This document shows positions 49,932 through 58,939 of a stretch of DNA of 64,000 bases, piece after piece. Positions within the stretch are counted from its first letter, which is position 1. The number at the start of each line of letters is the position of its first letter. Position numbers and translations under genes: made by a program. The notes beneath the pieces were generated by a model. It saw nothing but the letters and a program-made list of their open reading frames with translations. It searched no databases and was not told where the DNA came from. Source of the DNA: an uncultured bacterium. Lineage in GTDB: Bacteria; Cyanobacteriota; Vampirovibrionia; Gastranaerophilales; Gastranaerophilaceae. The stretch spans positions 1 to 64,000 of the forward strand of contig CASFPN010000023.1 in the NCBI GenBank assembly GCA_949296425.1. Direction: 5' to 3'.

Positions 49932-50852
49932 ATGAATTACATAACCGAAATACAAAAACTAAAAAAAGAAAAAAATGCTGTTGTCCTTGCGCATTGTTAT
50001 CAAAACATTGAAATTGACAATATTGCCGATTACGTTGGCGATTCGCTTTATCTAAGCCAAATGGCAGCAAAAACCAATGCTGATATAATTCTTTTTGCTG
50101 GAGTCTATTTTATGGCACAAACAGCAAAAATTCTGTGCCCTGATAAAAAAGTTCTTCTGCCTGATATAAAAGCCGGCTGTGCAATGGCTGATATGATAAA
50201 TTTATCCCAATTAAGAGAATTTAAGCAAAAACATAACGGGATTCCTGCAGTATGTTATATAAATTCAACAGCTGAAGTAAAATCTGAATGTGACATTTGC
50301 TGCACAAGCTCAAATGCTGTTGAAATTGTTGACAGCCTGAACTCTGAAAAAGTACTTTTCCTCCCTGACAAAAACCTCGGCAGATGGGTTGAAAAACAAC
50401 TCGGGGATGTAGAAGTTATAACATACGACGGCTGCTGTCCAATTCACCATAACATAACCGTTGAGGATGTTGTGCAAATTAGAAAAGAAAACCCCGGAAT
50501 TAAACTTCTTGCTCATCCCGAATGCAAAGAAGAAGTAACTTCTCTTGCTGATTTTACAGGAAGCACAACAGGAATTATGAATTTTGTCAAAAACAGTTCG
50601 GATAAAAAATTTATTATAGCTACAGAAAAAGGGGTAACAGACAGACTTAAACGTGATTACCCGCAAAAAGAATTTATAATAATAAAAGACAATCTTATTT
50701 GCGAAAGCATGAAACTCAATACCTTGCATGATATTTATAATTCACTCAAAAATGAAACTTATGAAATCAAGGTAGATAAAGATATTTCACAAAAAGCCCT
50801 CAATTGTATTGAAAGAATGCTCAACGCTTCAAAAACAGGAGCAGCAAAGTAA
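49932..50852 (+). CDS. nadA: Quinolinate synthase
   Basis: 306 residues. A-H-C-Y-Q-N-I-E-I at the start, D-S-L-Y-L-S-Q-M-A-A (~38-47), L-P-D-I-K-A-G-C-A-M-A-D-M, H-P-E-C near 197-200, and G-S-T-T-G-I-M are signatures. Three conserved Cys hold the [4Fe-4S] cluster. It condenses iminoaspartate with DHAP for NAD synthesis. GGAGG lies 12 bases before the ATG. nadB and nadC are not here. The stop overlaps the start of rlmB by one base. Confidence 0.95.
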   Translation: MNYITEIQKLKKEKNAVVLAHCYQNIEIDNIADYVGDSLYLSQMAAKTNADIILFAGVYFMAQTAKILCPDKKVLLPDIKAGCAMADMINLSQLREFKQKHNGIPAVCYINSTAEVKSECDICCTSSNAVEIVDSLNSEKVLFLPDKNLGRWVEKQLGDVEVITYDGCCPIHHNITVEDVVQIRKENPGIKLLAHPECKEEVTSLADFTGSTTGIMNFVKNSSDKKFIIATEKGVTDRLKRDYPQKEFIIIKDNLICESMKLNTLHDIYNSLKNETYEIKVDKDISQKALNCIERMLNASKTGAAK

Positions 50853-51589
50853 TGGATAATATAATATTCGGTAAAAATGCGGTAATGGAAGCTCTTATCT
50901 CGGGCGAAAGAGATATTAATAAAATTCTTATCTCAAACAACATTCATTCAGATAACAAACTTAATAAAATCAAAGAACTTGCAAAATCAAACGGAATAGT
51001 TTTTCAGTTTGTTGCAAAAGAAAAATTTCTTCCATATGCACAATTTAACCATCAGGGAATAATTGCCCAAATATCACCGGTTAAATATTTGGATTTAGAC
51101 GACTTTTTAGAAGAAACTCATGAAAATAATTCTCTTGTAATTCTTGACGGAGTTGAGGATTCTCATAATTTGGGAGCTATAATACGAACCTGTGTATGTG
51201 CCGGAGTTTCGGGAATAATTATTCCTTCCAGAAGAAATGTTCAGGTTAATGCAACGGTTGAAAAGACAAGCGCAGGGGCAATCAACCATATTCCGATTAT
51301 TAAAGTCAACAGTCTGGTTAATGCAGTTCAAAAATTAAAAAATTCAGACTGGTGGGTAGTTGCAACAGATGCAAGTGCAAAAGATAATTACTATGATATT
51401 AATTATAATAATATGAATTTTGCAATAATTATGGGCGCAGAACATGCGGGAGTTTCAAAATCCCTTCTTAAACTGTCGGATTTTACGGTAAAAATTCCCA
51501 TGCTCAAAGATTTTAATTCGTTAAATGTTTCAAATGCGCTAAGCGCGATAATTTTTGAAACAGTACGGCAAAAACTTACAAAAAAATAA
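50852..51589 (+). CDS. rlmB: SpoU/TrmH-family 23S rRNA methyltransferase (RlmB-like)
   Basis: 245 residues. A substrate-binding N-terminal domain (I-I-F-G-K-N-A-V-M-E-A-L near the start) and the SPOUT knot: D-S-H-N-L-G-A-I-I-R-T (motif 1), I-I-M-G-A-E-H-A-G-V (motif 2) and P-M-L...L-N-V-S-N-A-L-S-A (motif 3). It 2'-O-methylates G2251 in 23S rRNA or a similar site. Coupled to nadA (stop/start overlap TAATG). Metabolic link to nadA is not evident. Confidence 0.92.
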   Translation: MDNIIFGKNAVMEALISGERDINKILISNNIHSDNKLNKIKELAKSNGIVFQFVAKEKFLPYAQFNHQGIIAQISPVKYLDLDDFLEETHENNSLVILDGVEDSHNLGAIIRTCVCAGVSGIIIPSRRNVQVNATVEKTSAGAINHIPIIKVNSLVNAVQKLKNSDWWVVATDASAKDNYYDINYNNMNFAIIMGAEHAGVSKSLLKLSDFTVKIPMLKDFNSLNVSNALSAIIFETVRQKLTKK

Positions 51590-51659
51590 ATATAGTCCAA
51601 ATATTTGATTGCAAAATTTTATTATAAAAAGTATTATAAAATTGAGAGAGAATTTGCAA

Positions 51660-52661
51660 ATGAAAAAAGAATTAGAAAAATACGGACTTTTAACTGAAGA
51701 TATATCGGATGAAGATGTAGATTTCCACTCGATAGAAATTCCAGATGGAGAGGAAGATGTACTTGAATCCGTTGAAGACCCGAAAGTGCAGGAAAATCTG
51801 TCAAGCGTAAATTCGGATGACAGTGTAAGAATTTACCTGCAACAAATCGGCAAAATCCCGCTTCTTTCAACAGAACAGGAGCTTGATCTGGCAAAAAAAA
51901 TCTATGAAGAGCATGACGATTTTTCAAAAAACCTGCTTGTAAATGCCAACTTACGACTTGTTGTAAGTATTGCTAAAAAATATATAGGCAGAGGTCTGTC
52001 TTTTCTTGATTTAATTCAGGAAGGCAATATGGGTCTTATGAAAGCCGCAGGCAGATTTGACTATACCAAAGGTTACAAATTCTCAACTTATGCAACATGG
52101 TGGATTCAGCAGTCAATTACCCGTGCAATTGCGGATAAAGCAAGAATTATAAGACTCCCTATTCACATGATAGAATCTCTTGGGAAAATCCGACGTGCGA
52201 CAATAGATTTAACAACTGAATTGGGACACTCTCCCACAAAACAGGAAATAGCTTACAGATTAGGAGTTCCTGTAAACAAGTTAACCCAGATAATTAAATC
52301 AGCTCAATCAACAATAAGTATGGAAACTCCGGCTAATTCATCGGAGGATTCATCCAAAATCGCGGATTTTATAGTTGACGAAGATTCAATAACACCTGAC
52401 AGCAGGGTTTCTCAGGAAAATCTTTTTGATGATATAAGAAAGATGCTTAACCAGTTAAGCCCGAAAGAACGTGATGTTCTCATTCTGCGTTACGGACTTG
52501 ACAGCAACGGAACTAAAAAAACTCTTGATGAAATAGGTTCACAATACGGGGTTTCAAGAGAGCGTATAAGACAAATTGAAAACAGAGCAATTGCAAAACT
52601 CAAAAAACTCTGTAAAAACAAAAAACTCTCAGTGGGTTTAAAAAATTATTTTGGAGAATAA
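51660..52661 (+). CDS. rpoD: RpoD-type sigma factor
   Basis: 333 residues. Region 1.2 ([11 protein letters not shown]), regions 2.1-2.4 ([11 protein letters not shown] and [14 protein letters not shown]), region 3 and region 4.2 HTH ([20 protein letters not shown]) are all present. No long region 1.1, so it could be a primary or a group 2 sigma factor as in Cyanobacteria. ATG 51660 follows GAGAGAG; an upstream in-frame ATG lacks a site. Followed by an antisense regulator gene. Confidence 0.93.
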   Translation: MKKELEKYGLLTEDISDEDVDFHSIEIPDGEEDVLESVEDPKVQENLSSVNSDDSVRIYLQQIGKIPLLSTEQELDLAKKIYEEHDDFSKNLLVNANLRLVVSIAKKYIGRGLSFLDLIQEGNMGLMKAAGRFDYTKGYKFSTYATWWIQQSITRAIADKARIIRLPIHMIESLGKIRRATIDLTTELGHSPTKQEIAYRLGVPVNKLTQIIKSAQSTISMETPANSSEDSSKIADFIVDEDSITPDSRVSQENLFDDIRKMLNQLSPKERDVLILRYGLDSNGTKKTLDEIGSQYGVSRERIRQIENRAIAKLKKLCKNKKLSVGLKNYFGE

Positions 52662-52662
52662 A

Positions 52663-52824
52663 TTAATCTTTATCCAAATTTTCAAGGGCATATTCACAGC
52701 ATTGTTTAACAAGATTATTCAGTGAAATCTTTTTATTCTGCGCTATGGTCTGTAACTTTTCAACCAGATCAACAGGCAGTCTGAATGTCTTATTAACCAT
52801 TTCTTCTCGTACAATTTTAAACAT
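52663..52824 (-). CDS. Small ribbon-helix-helix regulator, 53 residues
   Basis: M-F-K-I-V-R-E-E-M-V then N-K-T-F-R-L-P-V-D-L-V-E-K-L-Q-T-I-A (the RHH beta strand and first helix), K-I-S-L-N-N-L-V-K-Q-C-C-E-Y-A (second helix). Arc/MetJ/CopG-type. GGAG lies 8 bases before the ATG. It is divergent from the prepilin at 52959, with AAGTG/CACTT half-sites between. No toxin gene is next to it, so a stand-alone repressor is more likely than an antitoxin. It converges with rpoD, one base apart. Confidence 0.8.
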   Translation of the reverse strand: MFKIVREEMVNKTFRLPVDLVEKLQTIAQNKKISLNNLVKQCCEYALENLDKD

Positions 52825-52881
52825 CTTTACTCCAATAAAATTTTAACAAATTTTTATACCAATACAAATACGCGATTTGAT

Positions 52882-52925
52882 AAGTGCAAATTACACTTGT
52901 ATTTTTAAGTGCAATATTGTATAAT
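52882..52925 (+). promoter_or_regulatory. Prepilin promoter with AAGTG/CACTT operator
   Basis: AAGTG (52882), CACTT (52894), AAGTG (52907). TTGTAT (52897-52902), 17 bases, TATAAT (52920-52925) is the likely promoter, overlapped by the half-sites. First two sites are 12 bases apart, as at 39502-39532. Confidence 0.55.
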
Positions 52926-52958
52926 AATATTTAACCGAAGAAAGTTTAAGGAGGGAGA

Positions 52959-53639
52959 ATGGAAAAAGGTTTTACATTAGCGGAAACTTTAATAACTCTT
53001 GGAATAATCGGTGTTGTTGCGGCTATGACAATTCCGACAGTAGTATCAAAATTTCAGGAAAAAGTTTTAAAATCACAGTTTAAAGCCACATATTCACTAT
53101 TAAATCAGGCGCTTAGACTAACCAACTATGAAAGTGGGACCGACTACTACAAATGTTACTCCCTCCAAGGTACAGAAAATGGCGTACAATATTTTGTATA
53201 TGATGAATGCAAAGAATTTTATAAAAGTTTTTTTAGCCATTTAAAACAAATAGAATGGGAAAAAGGTAACAAAGTACCTGTGCCTTACAAAGGAAAAGCT
53301 GAAGTTCTCGCAGAAGGAGGCGATGTGACAAATTCGGCGTGCAGTTTTAGCTATGTTGCTCCGATTGAAAGGCATACTCTTGCAAACGGAAGCAGATTAT
53401 ATTTAAGCGATACTAACAAAAACACTCATATGAATTTATTTATGACGGTAGATATAAACGGTGAAAAGGGGCCTAACAAGTGGGGGTATGATGTTTTTTA
53501 TTTAAGTCCGACTAAAAGAGCAAACGGATCTTTGAGAATTGATGAGGCAATATGTGTTATGTGGGAAAAGGGCGGGAAAAGAGCTGCAAATATGCTTTAT
53601 GATATTGACGAAGTATCAAAAGACTGGTTTATCTATTAA
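52959..53639 (+). CDS. Prepilin-like protein, canonical short leader
   Basis: 226 residues. M-E-K-G then F-T-L-A-E-T-L-I-T-L-G-I-I-G-V-V-A-A-M-T: cleavage after Gly4. Mature part has four or more Cys, D-I-N-G-E-K-G-P-N-K-W-G-Y-D near 168-181, and a C-terminal segment without the K-F-W-K or A-K-Y-L ends of its relatives. AAGGAGGGAGA precedes the ATG. Divergent from an RHH regulator and likely repressed by it. Confidence 0.92.
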   Translation: MEKGFTLAETLITLGIIGVVAAMTIPTVVSKFQEKVLKSQFKATYSLLNQALRLTNYESGTDYYKCYSLQGTENGVQYFVYDECKEFYKSFFSHLKQIEWEKGNKVPVPYKGKAEVLAEGGDVTNSACSFSYVAPIERHTLANGSRLYLSDTNKNTHMNLFMTVDINGEKGPNKWGYDVFYLSPTKRANGSLRIDEAICVMWEKGGKRAANMLYDIDEVSKDWFIY

Positions 53640-53640
53640 A

Positions 53641-53667
53641 AAAGACCTCCTTAAAAAGGAGGTCTTT
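53641..53667. terminator. Bidirectional intrinsic terminator
   Basis: AAAGACCTCCTT-AAA-AAGGAGGTCTTT between the convergent prepilin and rpsA genes. A- and T-runs flank both sides only moderately. Confidence 0.75.
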
Positions 53668-53688
53668 AGATTTCTTTATAAGTTGCAA

Positions 53689-54765
53689 CTATTCAGCATC
53701 CTTATTGATGTCTTTAATACTCAGTGCAATTCTGTGTTCCTGCGGAGTGAATTTCTTGATAAGAACTTCTACGCTGTCGCCAACCTTAAATGTATTGAAT
53801 GGATTTACATTTTCTTCAGCCATTTCAGAAACAGGAAGTAAAGCTTCAACTCCCGGGAAAATATTAATAAATGCGCCGAAACCGGTTACTTTATTAACAG
53901 TCCCTTTTATAACCTGTCCTTCTTCAAACTGTCCTTCAATTTGATGCCAAGGATCTTCGCCCATTCTCTTTAATGACAGGGAAATTCTCTTTAATTCATT
54001 ATCAATTTTGATAATTTTAACTTCAATAGTATCTCCAAGTGAAATAACATCTGAAGGATGTTTAATTCTTGACCAGGAAATTTCAGATATGGGAAGAAGT
54101 CCGTCAATGCCGTTAATGTCAACAAATGCGCCAAAATCAGCTATTCTTACAACTTCACCTTTAACAACCTGTCCTTCTTCAAGTTCAGATAAAATGTTAT
54201 CTACAACCTGATCGCGCTGTTCAGCAACAGCCTGTCTTTGAGAAAGTATAAGTTTATTTTTCTTTGGATCAGCTTCTAAAACTTTCACTTCTATTTTTGT
54301 ATCAATTAAACCGTCAAAAGGAGTTCCGGTTCTTAACTGAGAAGAAGGAATAAAGCCTTTTAAATCGGCAACATCAACCAATACACCGCCTTTGACAATT
54401 GAAACAACTTTTGCAAGGATTGTATCTCCCTGAATTTTTGCGTCATTAAGCTGTGCCCAGGCTTGCGCATTAGCAAGTCTTTTCAATGAAAGAATCATAC
54501 CGTCTTCATCGTTTTCTTCTTTAAGAACATAAAATTCTCTTTCATCACCGATTTCCAAAGAATCAACTCCTTCGGAAGAAGAAAGTTCTTTTAAAGGCAA
54601 AAATGCTTCTGTTTTAGCACCTTTAACGCTTATTAAATAACCGTCGTTTTCTTTTTTCATAACTGTACCTTCAACGATATCAGCTACAGAAAAAGATTTT
54701 GAAAAAGATTCTTCCAATAATTTTTCAAATTCATCTAAATTTGTGTTTTCCAATGTTGTTGTCAT
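53689..54765 (-). CDS. rpsA: S1 RNA-binding domain protein (ribosomal protein S1)
   Basis: 358 residues with four S1 domains at about 15-85, 98-165, 183-252 and 268-338; domains 3 and 4 are the most regular (G-E-V-V-R-I-A-D-F-G-A-F-V-D-I and G-T-V-N-K-V-T-G-F-G-A-F-I). Fewer domains than E. coli S1 (six), as in Cyanobacteria and Gram-positives. It helps mRNA binding to the 30S. ATG 54765 is chosen (AAAGGA upstream); an ATG 16 codons earlier gives an odd Lys-rich extension. ispH lies just upstream on the same strand. Confidence 0.9.
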   Translation of the reverse strand: MTTTLENTNLDEFEKLLEESFSKSFSVADIVEGTVMKKENDGYLISVKGAKTEAFLPLKELSSSEGVDSLEIGDEREFYVLKEENDEDGMILSLKRLANAQAWAQLNDAKIQGDTILAKVVSIVKGGVLVDVADLKGFIPSSQLRTGTPFDGLIDTKIEVKVLEADPKKNKLILSQRQAVAEQRDQVVDNILSELEEGQVVKGEVVRIADFGAFVDINGIDGLLPISEISWSRIKHPSDVISLGDTIEVKIIKIDNELKRISLSLKRMGEDPWHQIEGQFEEGQVIKGTVNKVTGFGAFINIFPGVEALLPVSEMAEENVNPFNTFKVGDSVEVLIKKFTPQEHRIALSIKDINKDAE

Positions 54766-54815
54766 TATTTTATTTTTCCTTTCTTTATAGTACATTAATG
54801 GTTCCTGATACAAAT

Positions 54816-55715
54816 TCAGGAGGATGTTAATACATTTATAACTTTTTCAATAATATCCTGCGGAGTGGATGCCCCTGCTGTTATAGAAATTTTTTGTGAT
54901 TTTTCAATTAAATCTTTATAGTTGTTCATTTCATCCGCGTTTTCAATATGGATTGTGTTTGTAATATCTTTCAAAATATCGGCAAGATGAGTTGTGTTAG
55001 CACTTTTTTTAGACCCTACTACAATAACAAGGTCGCTTTTTCCGGCAAGCTCTCTTGCTTCTGCCTGGCGCATCGCAGTACTTTGGCAAATTGTATTTGC
55101 GATATGAATTTCTTTTGCAATTGAAGTAAGATATTCTACAACTTTATTTAAAGCCGTAATTCTTTGAGTTGTTTGAACAACAACGCCGACACGTTTATGT
55201 GATTTAATTTGTTCTTTATAAGGTTCAAGCTGCTCAGGATTAGCCGCAACAATTACATTATCAGACCAAAGTTTTGCATTCGCTTTAATAGCAATCACTT
55301 CTGGATGTTCTTCTTTTCCTACAATAACAACAAAATATCCGTCCTTTGCAAGTTCTATTGCCTTTTGCTGAACTTTTTTTACATCTGGACATGTAAGATC
55401 AACCGGTTCAAAACCTGCTTGTTTAATTTTTTCAATAACTTCGGGGCTTTCGCCATGACTTCTGATAACACAAATACCTTCTCCTTTTTCGGGAATCCCG
55501 GTTAATGTTTTAATCCCCAATTTTTCAAGCTCATAGATAACATGTGTGTTATGAATTAATTCACCTAGGACAAAAACATTTTTGTCAGGATTTTCGCATT
55601 TCAATTTTTTAACTGTTTCAACGGCTCTTTTCACGCCGTAACAAAATCCTGCGTATTTAGCTAATTTAATATCTTTTGCTATTTTTTCGGGCAATTTATA
55701 ATTGTCTTCTTTCAA
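54816..55715 (-). CDS. ispH: 4-hydroxy-3-methylbut-2-enyl diphosphate reductase
   Basis: About 299 residues. A-G-F-C-Y-G-V-K-R-A-V (first cluster Cys), H-N-T-H-V-I (His), R-S-H-G-E (His), D-L-T-C-P-D-V (second Cys), and N-T-I-C-Q-S-T (third Cys) form the iron-sulfur and active sites. Last step of the MEP pathway to IPP/DMAPP. The start is uncertain: TTG 55715 gives a near-normal length; the nearest upstream ATG (55832) adds ~39 residues including C-H-S-E-R-R, which resembles a translated dispersed repeat. Linked ispH-rpsA order also occurs elsewhere in bacteria. Confidence 0.9.
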   Translation of the reverse strand: MKEDNYKLPEKIAKDIKLAKYAGFCYGVKRAVETVKKLKCENPDKNVFVLGELIHNTHVIYELEKLGIKTLTGIPEKGEGICVIRSHGESPEVIEKIKQAGFEPVDLTCPDVKKVQQKAIELAKDGYFVVIVGKEEHPEVIAIKANAKLWSDNVIVAANPEQLEPYKEQIKSHKRVGVVVQTTQRITALNKVVEYLTSIAKEIHIANTICQSTAMRQAEARELAGKSDLVIVVGSKKSANTTHLADILKDITNTIHIENADEMNNYKDLIEKSQKISITAGASTPQDIIEKVINVLTSS

Positions 55716-55877
55716 TTGAACTCGCGATTTTTCCTTGAAATAAATTTTTAGGAAATTACTTTTATGAAATTCCAAAACACCAAAGTCAATCCGGCGTTCA
55801 GAATGGCAAAAAAATAAAAACCGCTGTATGTTCATTAAAATATAAACACCGGCAAAAATCAAGGGCTAAACATTGAG

Positions 55878-56021
55878 ACTTATATAGTTATATAGCAGTT
55901 TACGCTTAATAACACCTAAATTGTCACCCTGCAGCCGTTTCAGGGTCTGACTGCTATAAGATGCTGAAACAAGTTCAGCATCACGTTTTTACCAATAATT
56001 AGTGTAAACTGCGATATAAGT
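55878..56021. mobile_element. Possible MITE-like element
   Basis: 144 bases. The left end ACTTATATAG...GCAGTTTACGCTTAAT and the right end ATTAGTGTAAACTGCGATAT-AAGT are inverted repeats with a short insertion in the left arm. The inside holds two dispersed palindromes (55919-55985). No gene. Ends resemble those at 9113-9334 and a single end at ~33398. Confidence 0.4.
55919..55985. repeat. Two dispersed palindromes inside the MITE-like element
   Basis: GTCACCCTGCAGCCGTTTCAGGGTC and GATGCTGAAACAAGTTCAGCATCAC. Both are members of the window-wide family. Confidence 0.6.
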
Positions 56022-56034
56022 TTCTAAACATTAA

Positions 56035-58839
56035 TTAGGCTAAAATATTTCCGTATTTATCTTTTTTCAAAATATCTTTATAATCAAGACCTTCAGGGTT
56101 TGTTGCATAAGACTTGTTTTTTTGTGCGTCTTCACCGTAAGTAATGTCGTATTTTGACGCAATATTCTGATAACCGACATCTGATACGGCAAGAAAACTT
56201 ACTATTTTATCTATTTTCTGATTAACGTCATCCGGAAGCCCCATACCTAAAAGCATATCCGCCCTGTCTTTATCCTTAACAATAGCAGTAAATAAATTAC
56301 TGTCCATTCTTGCAATTGCGGTGTAAACCGATTTTTTCAGCATACCGTTTGGTAAAGATGAAAGCATTTTAATTTTTTCATCAAGCGGTAATTTTTTAAA
56401 GTAGTTAGCGAAATATTCTCTTTTCTGGCTTGAAGATAATGTTGCATACTCTTGAGGTGTTAATTTTGCACCGCTGAGAATCTTTTGCTGAAGCAATGCA
56501 GTATCGACTGAACCAGAAGAGTCTTCATTACCTGATTGAAAAATAAAGCTGTTTTCTTCTGCAGCCTGCATAACAATTCTCGGAATTTCCTGTTGAACAA
56601 CATCTGAAGAAGGGGAGTTTGTAATACTTTCAACAGCAGCTTCAATTGCATTTTGATTACCGGAAGCATATACAGAATCCATAGCATCAGCCTGAACACT
56701 AGGATCATAATTTCCGATATTTCCTGCCGCATGTTCCTGAACTTCAGAGTATTGAGAACCCATCATTTGGTTATGCATTGCAAGCTGATTTCCCTTATCA
56801 CAATCCTGAATTTGATCGGACAAGTTATTCAAATATTTAATTGCATCATCACCTTCAAAATATTCATTTAATCTGTTATATAATAAGTCAAATGCATCAT
56901 TTTGATTTTCACTTGCCATTGATGATACAGAACCGTTTTCAGAAGCATGCGCTGCCGCATCTTTATCACCGGTAATTGCAGTTTCATAAATCGGAATCTG
57001 GTTTTTTGTGTGGAAATCTCCGATATGATCGGTTGTATAATTTCTTACTTCTGTATTATAGACATCGCTTTGTTCAATACGTTGCTGTGCATTAAGCTGA
57101 TTATCCGGGTCTTCCATTGATATATTTATATCAATAGCATCATACACAAGTTTATTGGTACTGTCTATGTCAAAAGCCTTTGACTCAGCGAGTTCAACAT
57201 TGTCTTTTGAAACAACATCTTTTTGCTTATCCGTTCCTTTATTTTTATATATACGAGCCCTGTATTCTGCAGCATCAAGAACAAGATTTTTAGCATGCTT
57301 ATTTCCGTTTTTGGCAGTCTGTTTCATTGCTTCTGACTGAGCACTTAATTGTTCTACCGTAGTGTCAGCATCAACCGCAGCAGTACTTTCGGAAATCAAA
57401 TTTTCGTTTCCGTACAGACTTGTAAACTGATCACCGTAATGTTTCAAAATACCAACAGAACTTGTGTCATTATTAAAGTCCAAAAATGTGCTGATATATT
57501 TTTCTTTTTCGGCAGGAGATAATCCCTCTGTTTTTGATTCAATATATTTTATTGCAGCCGCACTTATTATTGAAGTGTCATTGCAATAACCGCTTATTGC
57601 ATTCTTAAATTCCTCAATATCATTATAGACACTTTTTTCATAGTCGGTTTCAGGTTTACGCATATTCGGAAGAACTTCTTCTTTCAAATATTTCGCATCA
57701 TCAGAATTTAAATAATTGTTAATCAAATTATATTTTTCTTGTTCTTCCGCGCTAAGAAGTTCTCCAGAATTGAGCTTTTGATTCAGTTTATTAAACTCAT
57801 TTTCCAACTCTGCCAGTTTTGCTGCTTTGGATTTATTTATAACATTTTTACCGTTGCCGCTGTCAAATTTACTTAATCTTTTAAAAACTTTTTCTTCTTT
57901 TTCAGATAAACCGGATTCTGCTTTTTTATCTTTAAGCTTATTTAAAAGTTCTTCAGTCGGATCTAAGTTACAATATTCGGCATACTTTGCAATATCCGAA
58001 ATTGAAGCATCTTCAGGGACACCTACACCGCGTTTTTTGAGAGAATCTACCATCTCCGACTTAATTAAGTCATTTGTAGACAAAAATTTCTGATCACTTG
58101 AATTGAGTGTATCCTTATTTTCTTTAAGATACTTCTCTGTAGCATCCATTTTAGCGTATTCATCCAAGCTGAAAAATTCTAAAATAGACATCTCTTGAGA
58201 GTTTGCAGTCTGAATAACTCTCATTATAGTGTCAATCACACCTATCTGTTCTTCATCAGACATACCGGAAACCGCGTTGAAAAAGCTATGGGCGATACTT
58301 TTTAATTTTTCATCAGAAGCCATGCCGGCATGCAGATTATTGATAAATTTCTGTTGTTCTTCCGGAGATAATTTATTCCACTCCTCAGGGGAATGAGAAA
58401 CCAAACCTTTTACGGTATTTCCATCTCTGTCTTTTATTCCGTAAATATAAATATTTTTTGCAAATTCATATGCGTTCAGTTTAATTTTGCCGTCTTTATC
58501 CTCTGAATTATATGCTGCTCTGTCAAAATCCAAAGAATTTGCATTACCATCTTTTTTTACATCAGGCTCCTGTGATACCGGTGCTTTCTGCAATCTAAAA
58601 CTTTTCACAATTTCTAATTGTTGTACAGTATCCATAGATACAAAATCGGGCACTGATGCTTGTATTGATTGAAGTTCATCTGAAGTTATATTTAAACGCT
58701 TCAGTAATTTTTGTTTTTCTTCATCAACCAAATCAATTTTCACATTAGAACCGCTGCCGGATACAGTTTGTGATACAGCAGGTTGTGCAACTGGACCTAT
58801 AGAATTTATATTTGTATTATTAATTTCAGAAAATGACAT
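56035..58839 (-). CDS. Large cytoplasmic-type protein of unknown function, 934 residues
   Basis: Not recognised. No signal peptide and no membrane segment; rich in Asn, Ser, Asp and Gln. A D-K-D-G-K-I loop (~112-117) is EF-hand-like. A short motif recurs: L-S-P-E-E-Q-Q-K-F-I-N-N-L (~150), L-S-A-E-E-Q-E-K-Y-N-L-I-N (~363), L-S-P-A-E-K-E-K-Y-I-S-T-F-L (~440) and L-T-P-Q-E-Y-A-T-L-S near 800, suggesting repeated helical units. It may be a scaffold or a secreted effector without classical signal. The gene at 58940 lies upstream on the same strand. Confidence 0.75.
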   Translation of the reverse strand: MSFSEINNTNINSIGPVAQPAVSQTVSGSGSNVKIDLVDEEKQKLLKRLNITSDELQSIQASVPDFVSMDTVQQLEIVKSFRLQKAPVSQEPDVKKDGNANSLDFDRAAYNSEDKDGKIKLNAYEFAKNIYIYGIKDRDGNTVKGLVSHSPEEWNKLSPEEQQKFINNLHAGMASDEKLKSIAHSFFNAVSGMSDEEQIGVIDTIMRVIQTANSQEMSILEFFSLDEYAKMDATEKYLKENKDTLNSSDQKFLSTNDLIKSEMVDSLKKRGVGVPEDASISDIAKYAEYCNLDPTEELLNKLKDKKAESGLSEKEEKVFKRLSKFDSGNGKNVINKSKAAKLAELENEFNKLNQKLNSGELLSAEEQEKYNLINNYLNSDDAKYLKEEVLPNMRKPETDYEKSVYNDIEEFKNAISGYCNDTSIISAAAIKYIESKTEGLSPAEKEKYISTFLDFNNDTSSVGILKHYGDQFTSLYGNENLISESTAAVDADTTVEQLSAQSEAMKQTAKNGNKHAKNLVLDAAEYRARIYKNKGTDKQKDVVSKDNVELAESKAFDIDSTNKLVYDAIDINISMEDPDNQLNAQQRIEQSDVYNTEVRNYTTDHIGDFHTKNQIPIYETAITGDKDAAAHASENGSVSSMASENQNDAFDLLYNRLNEYFEGDDAIKYLNNLSDQIQDCDKGNQLAMHNQMMGSQYSEVQEHAAGNIGNYDPSVQADAMDSVYASGNQNAIEAAVESITNSPSSDVVQQEIPRIVMQAAEENSFIFQSGNEDSSGSVDTALLQQKILSGAKLTPQEYATLSSSQKREYFANYFKKLPLDEKIKMLSSLPNGMLKKSVYTAIARMDSNLFTAIVKDKDRADMLLGMGLPDDVNQKIDKIVSFLAVSDVGYQNIASKYDITYGEDAQKNKSYATNPEGLDYKDILKKDKYGNILA

Positions 58840-58874
58840 AGTTAATATTCTCTAATTTTTCTCTCTTACCAATA

Positions 58875-58910
58875 TAAAAACATGCCAAAATCATGGATTT
58901 CAGCATGTTT
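58875..58910 (-). terminator. Terminator-like hairpin after the 243-residue gene
   Basis: In sense AAACATGC...GCATGTTT, then TTTAT. An 8-bp stem with a 17-base loop; moderate. Confidence 0.4.
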
Positions 58911-58939
58911 CCACATGTTTACAAAAATTTACAAATCAT

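Noticed and set aside
52663-52824. RHH protein as an antitoxin of a toxin-antitoxin pair
   Set aside because: The neighbours are rpoD and a prepilin; no small toxin-like gene overlaps or abuts it.
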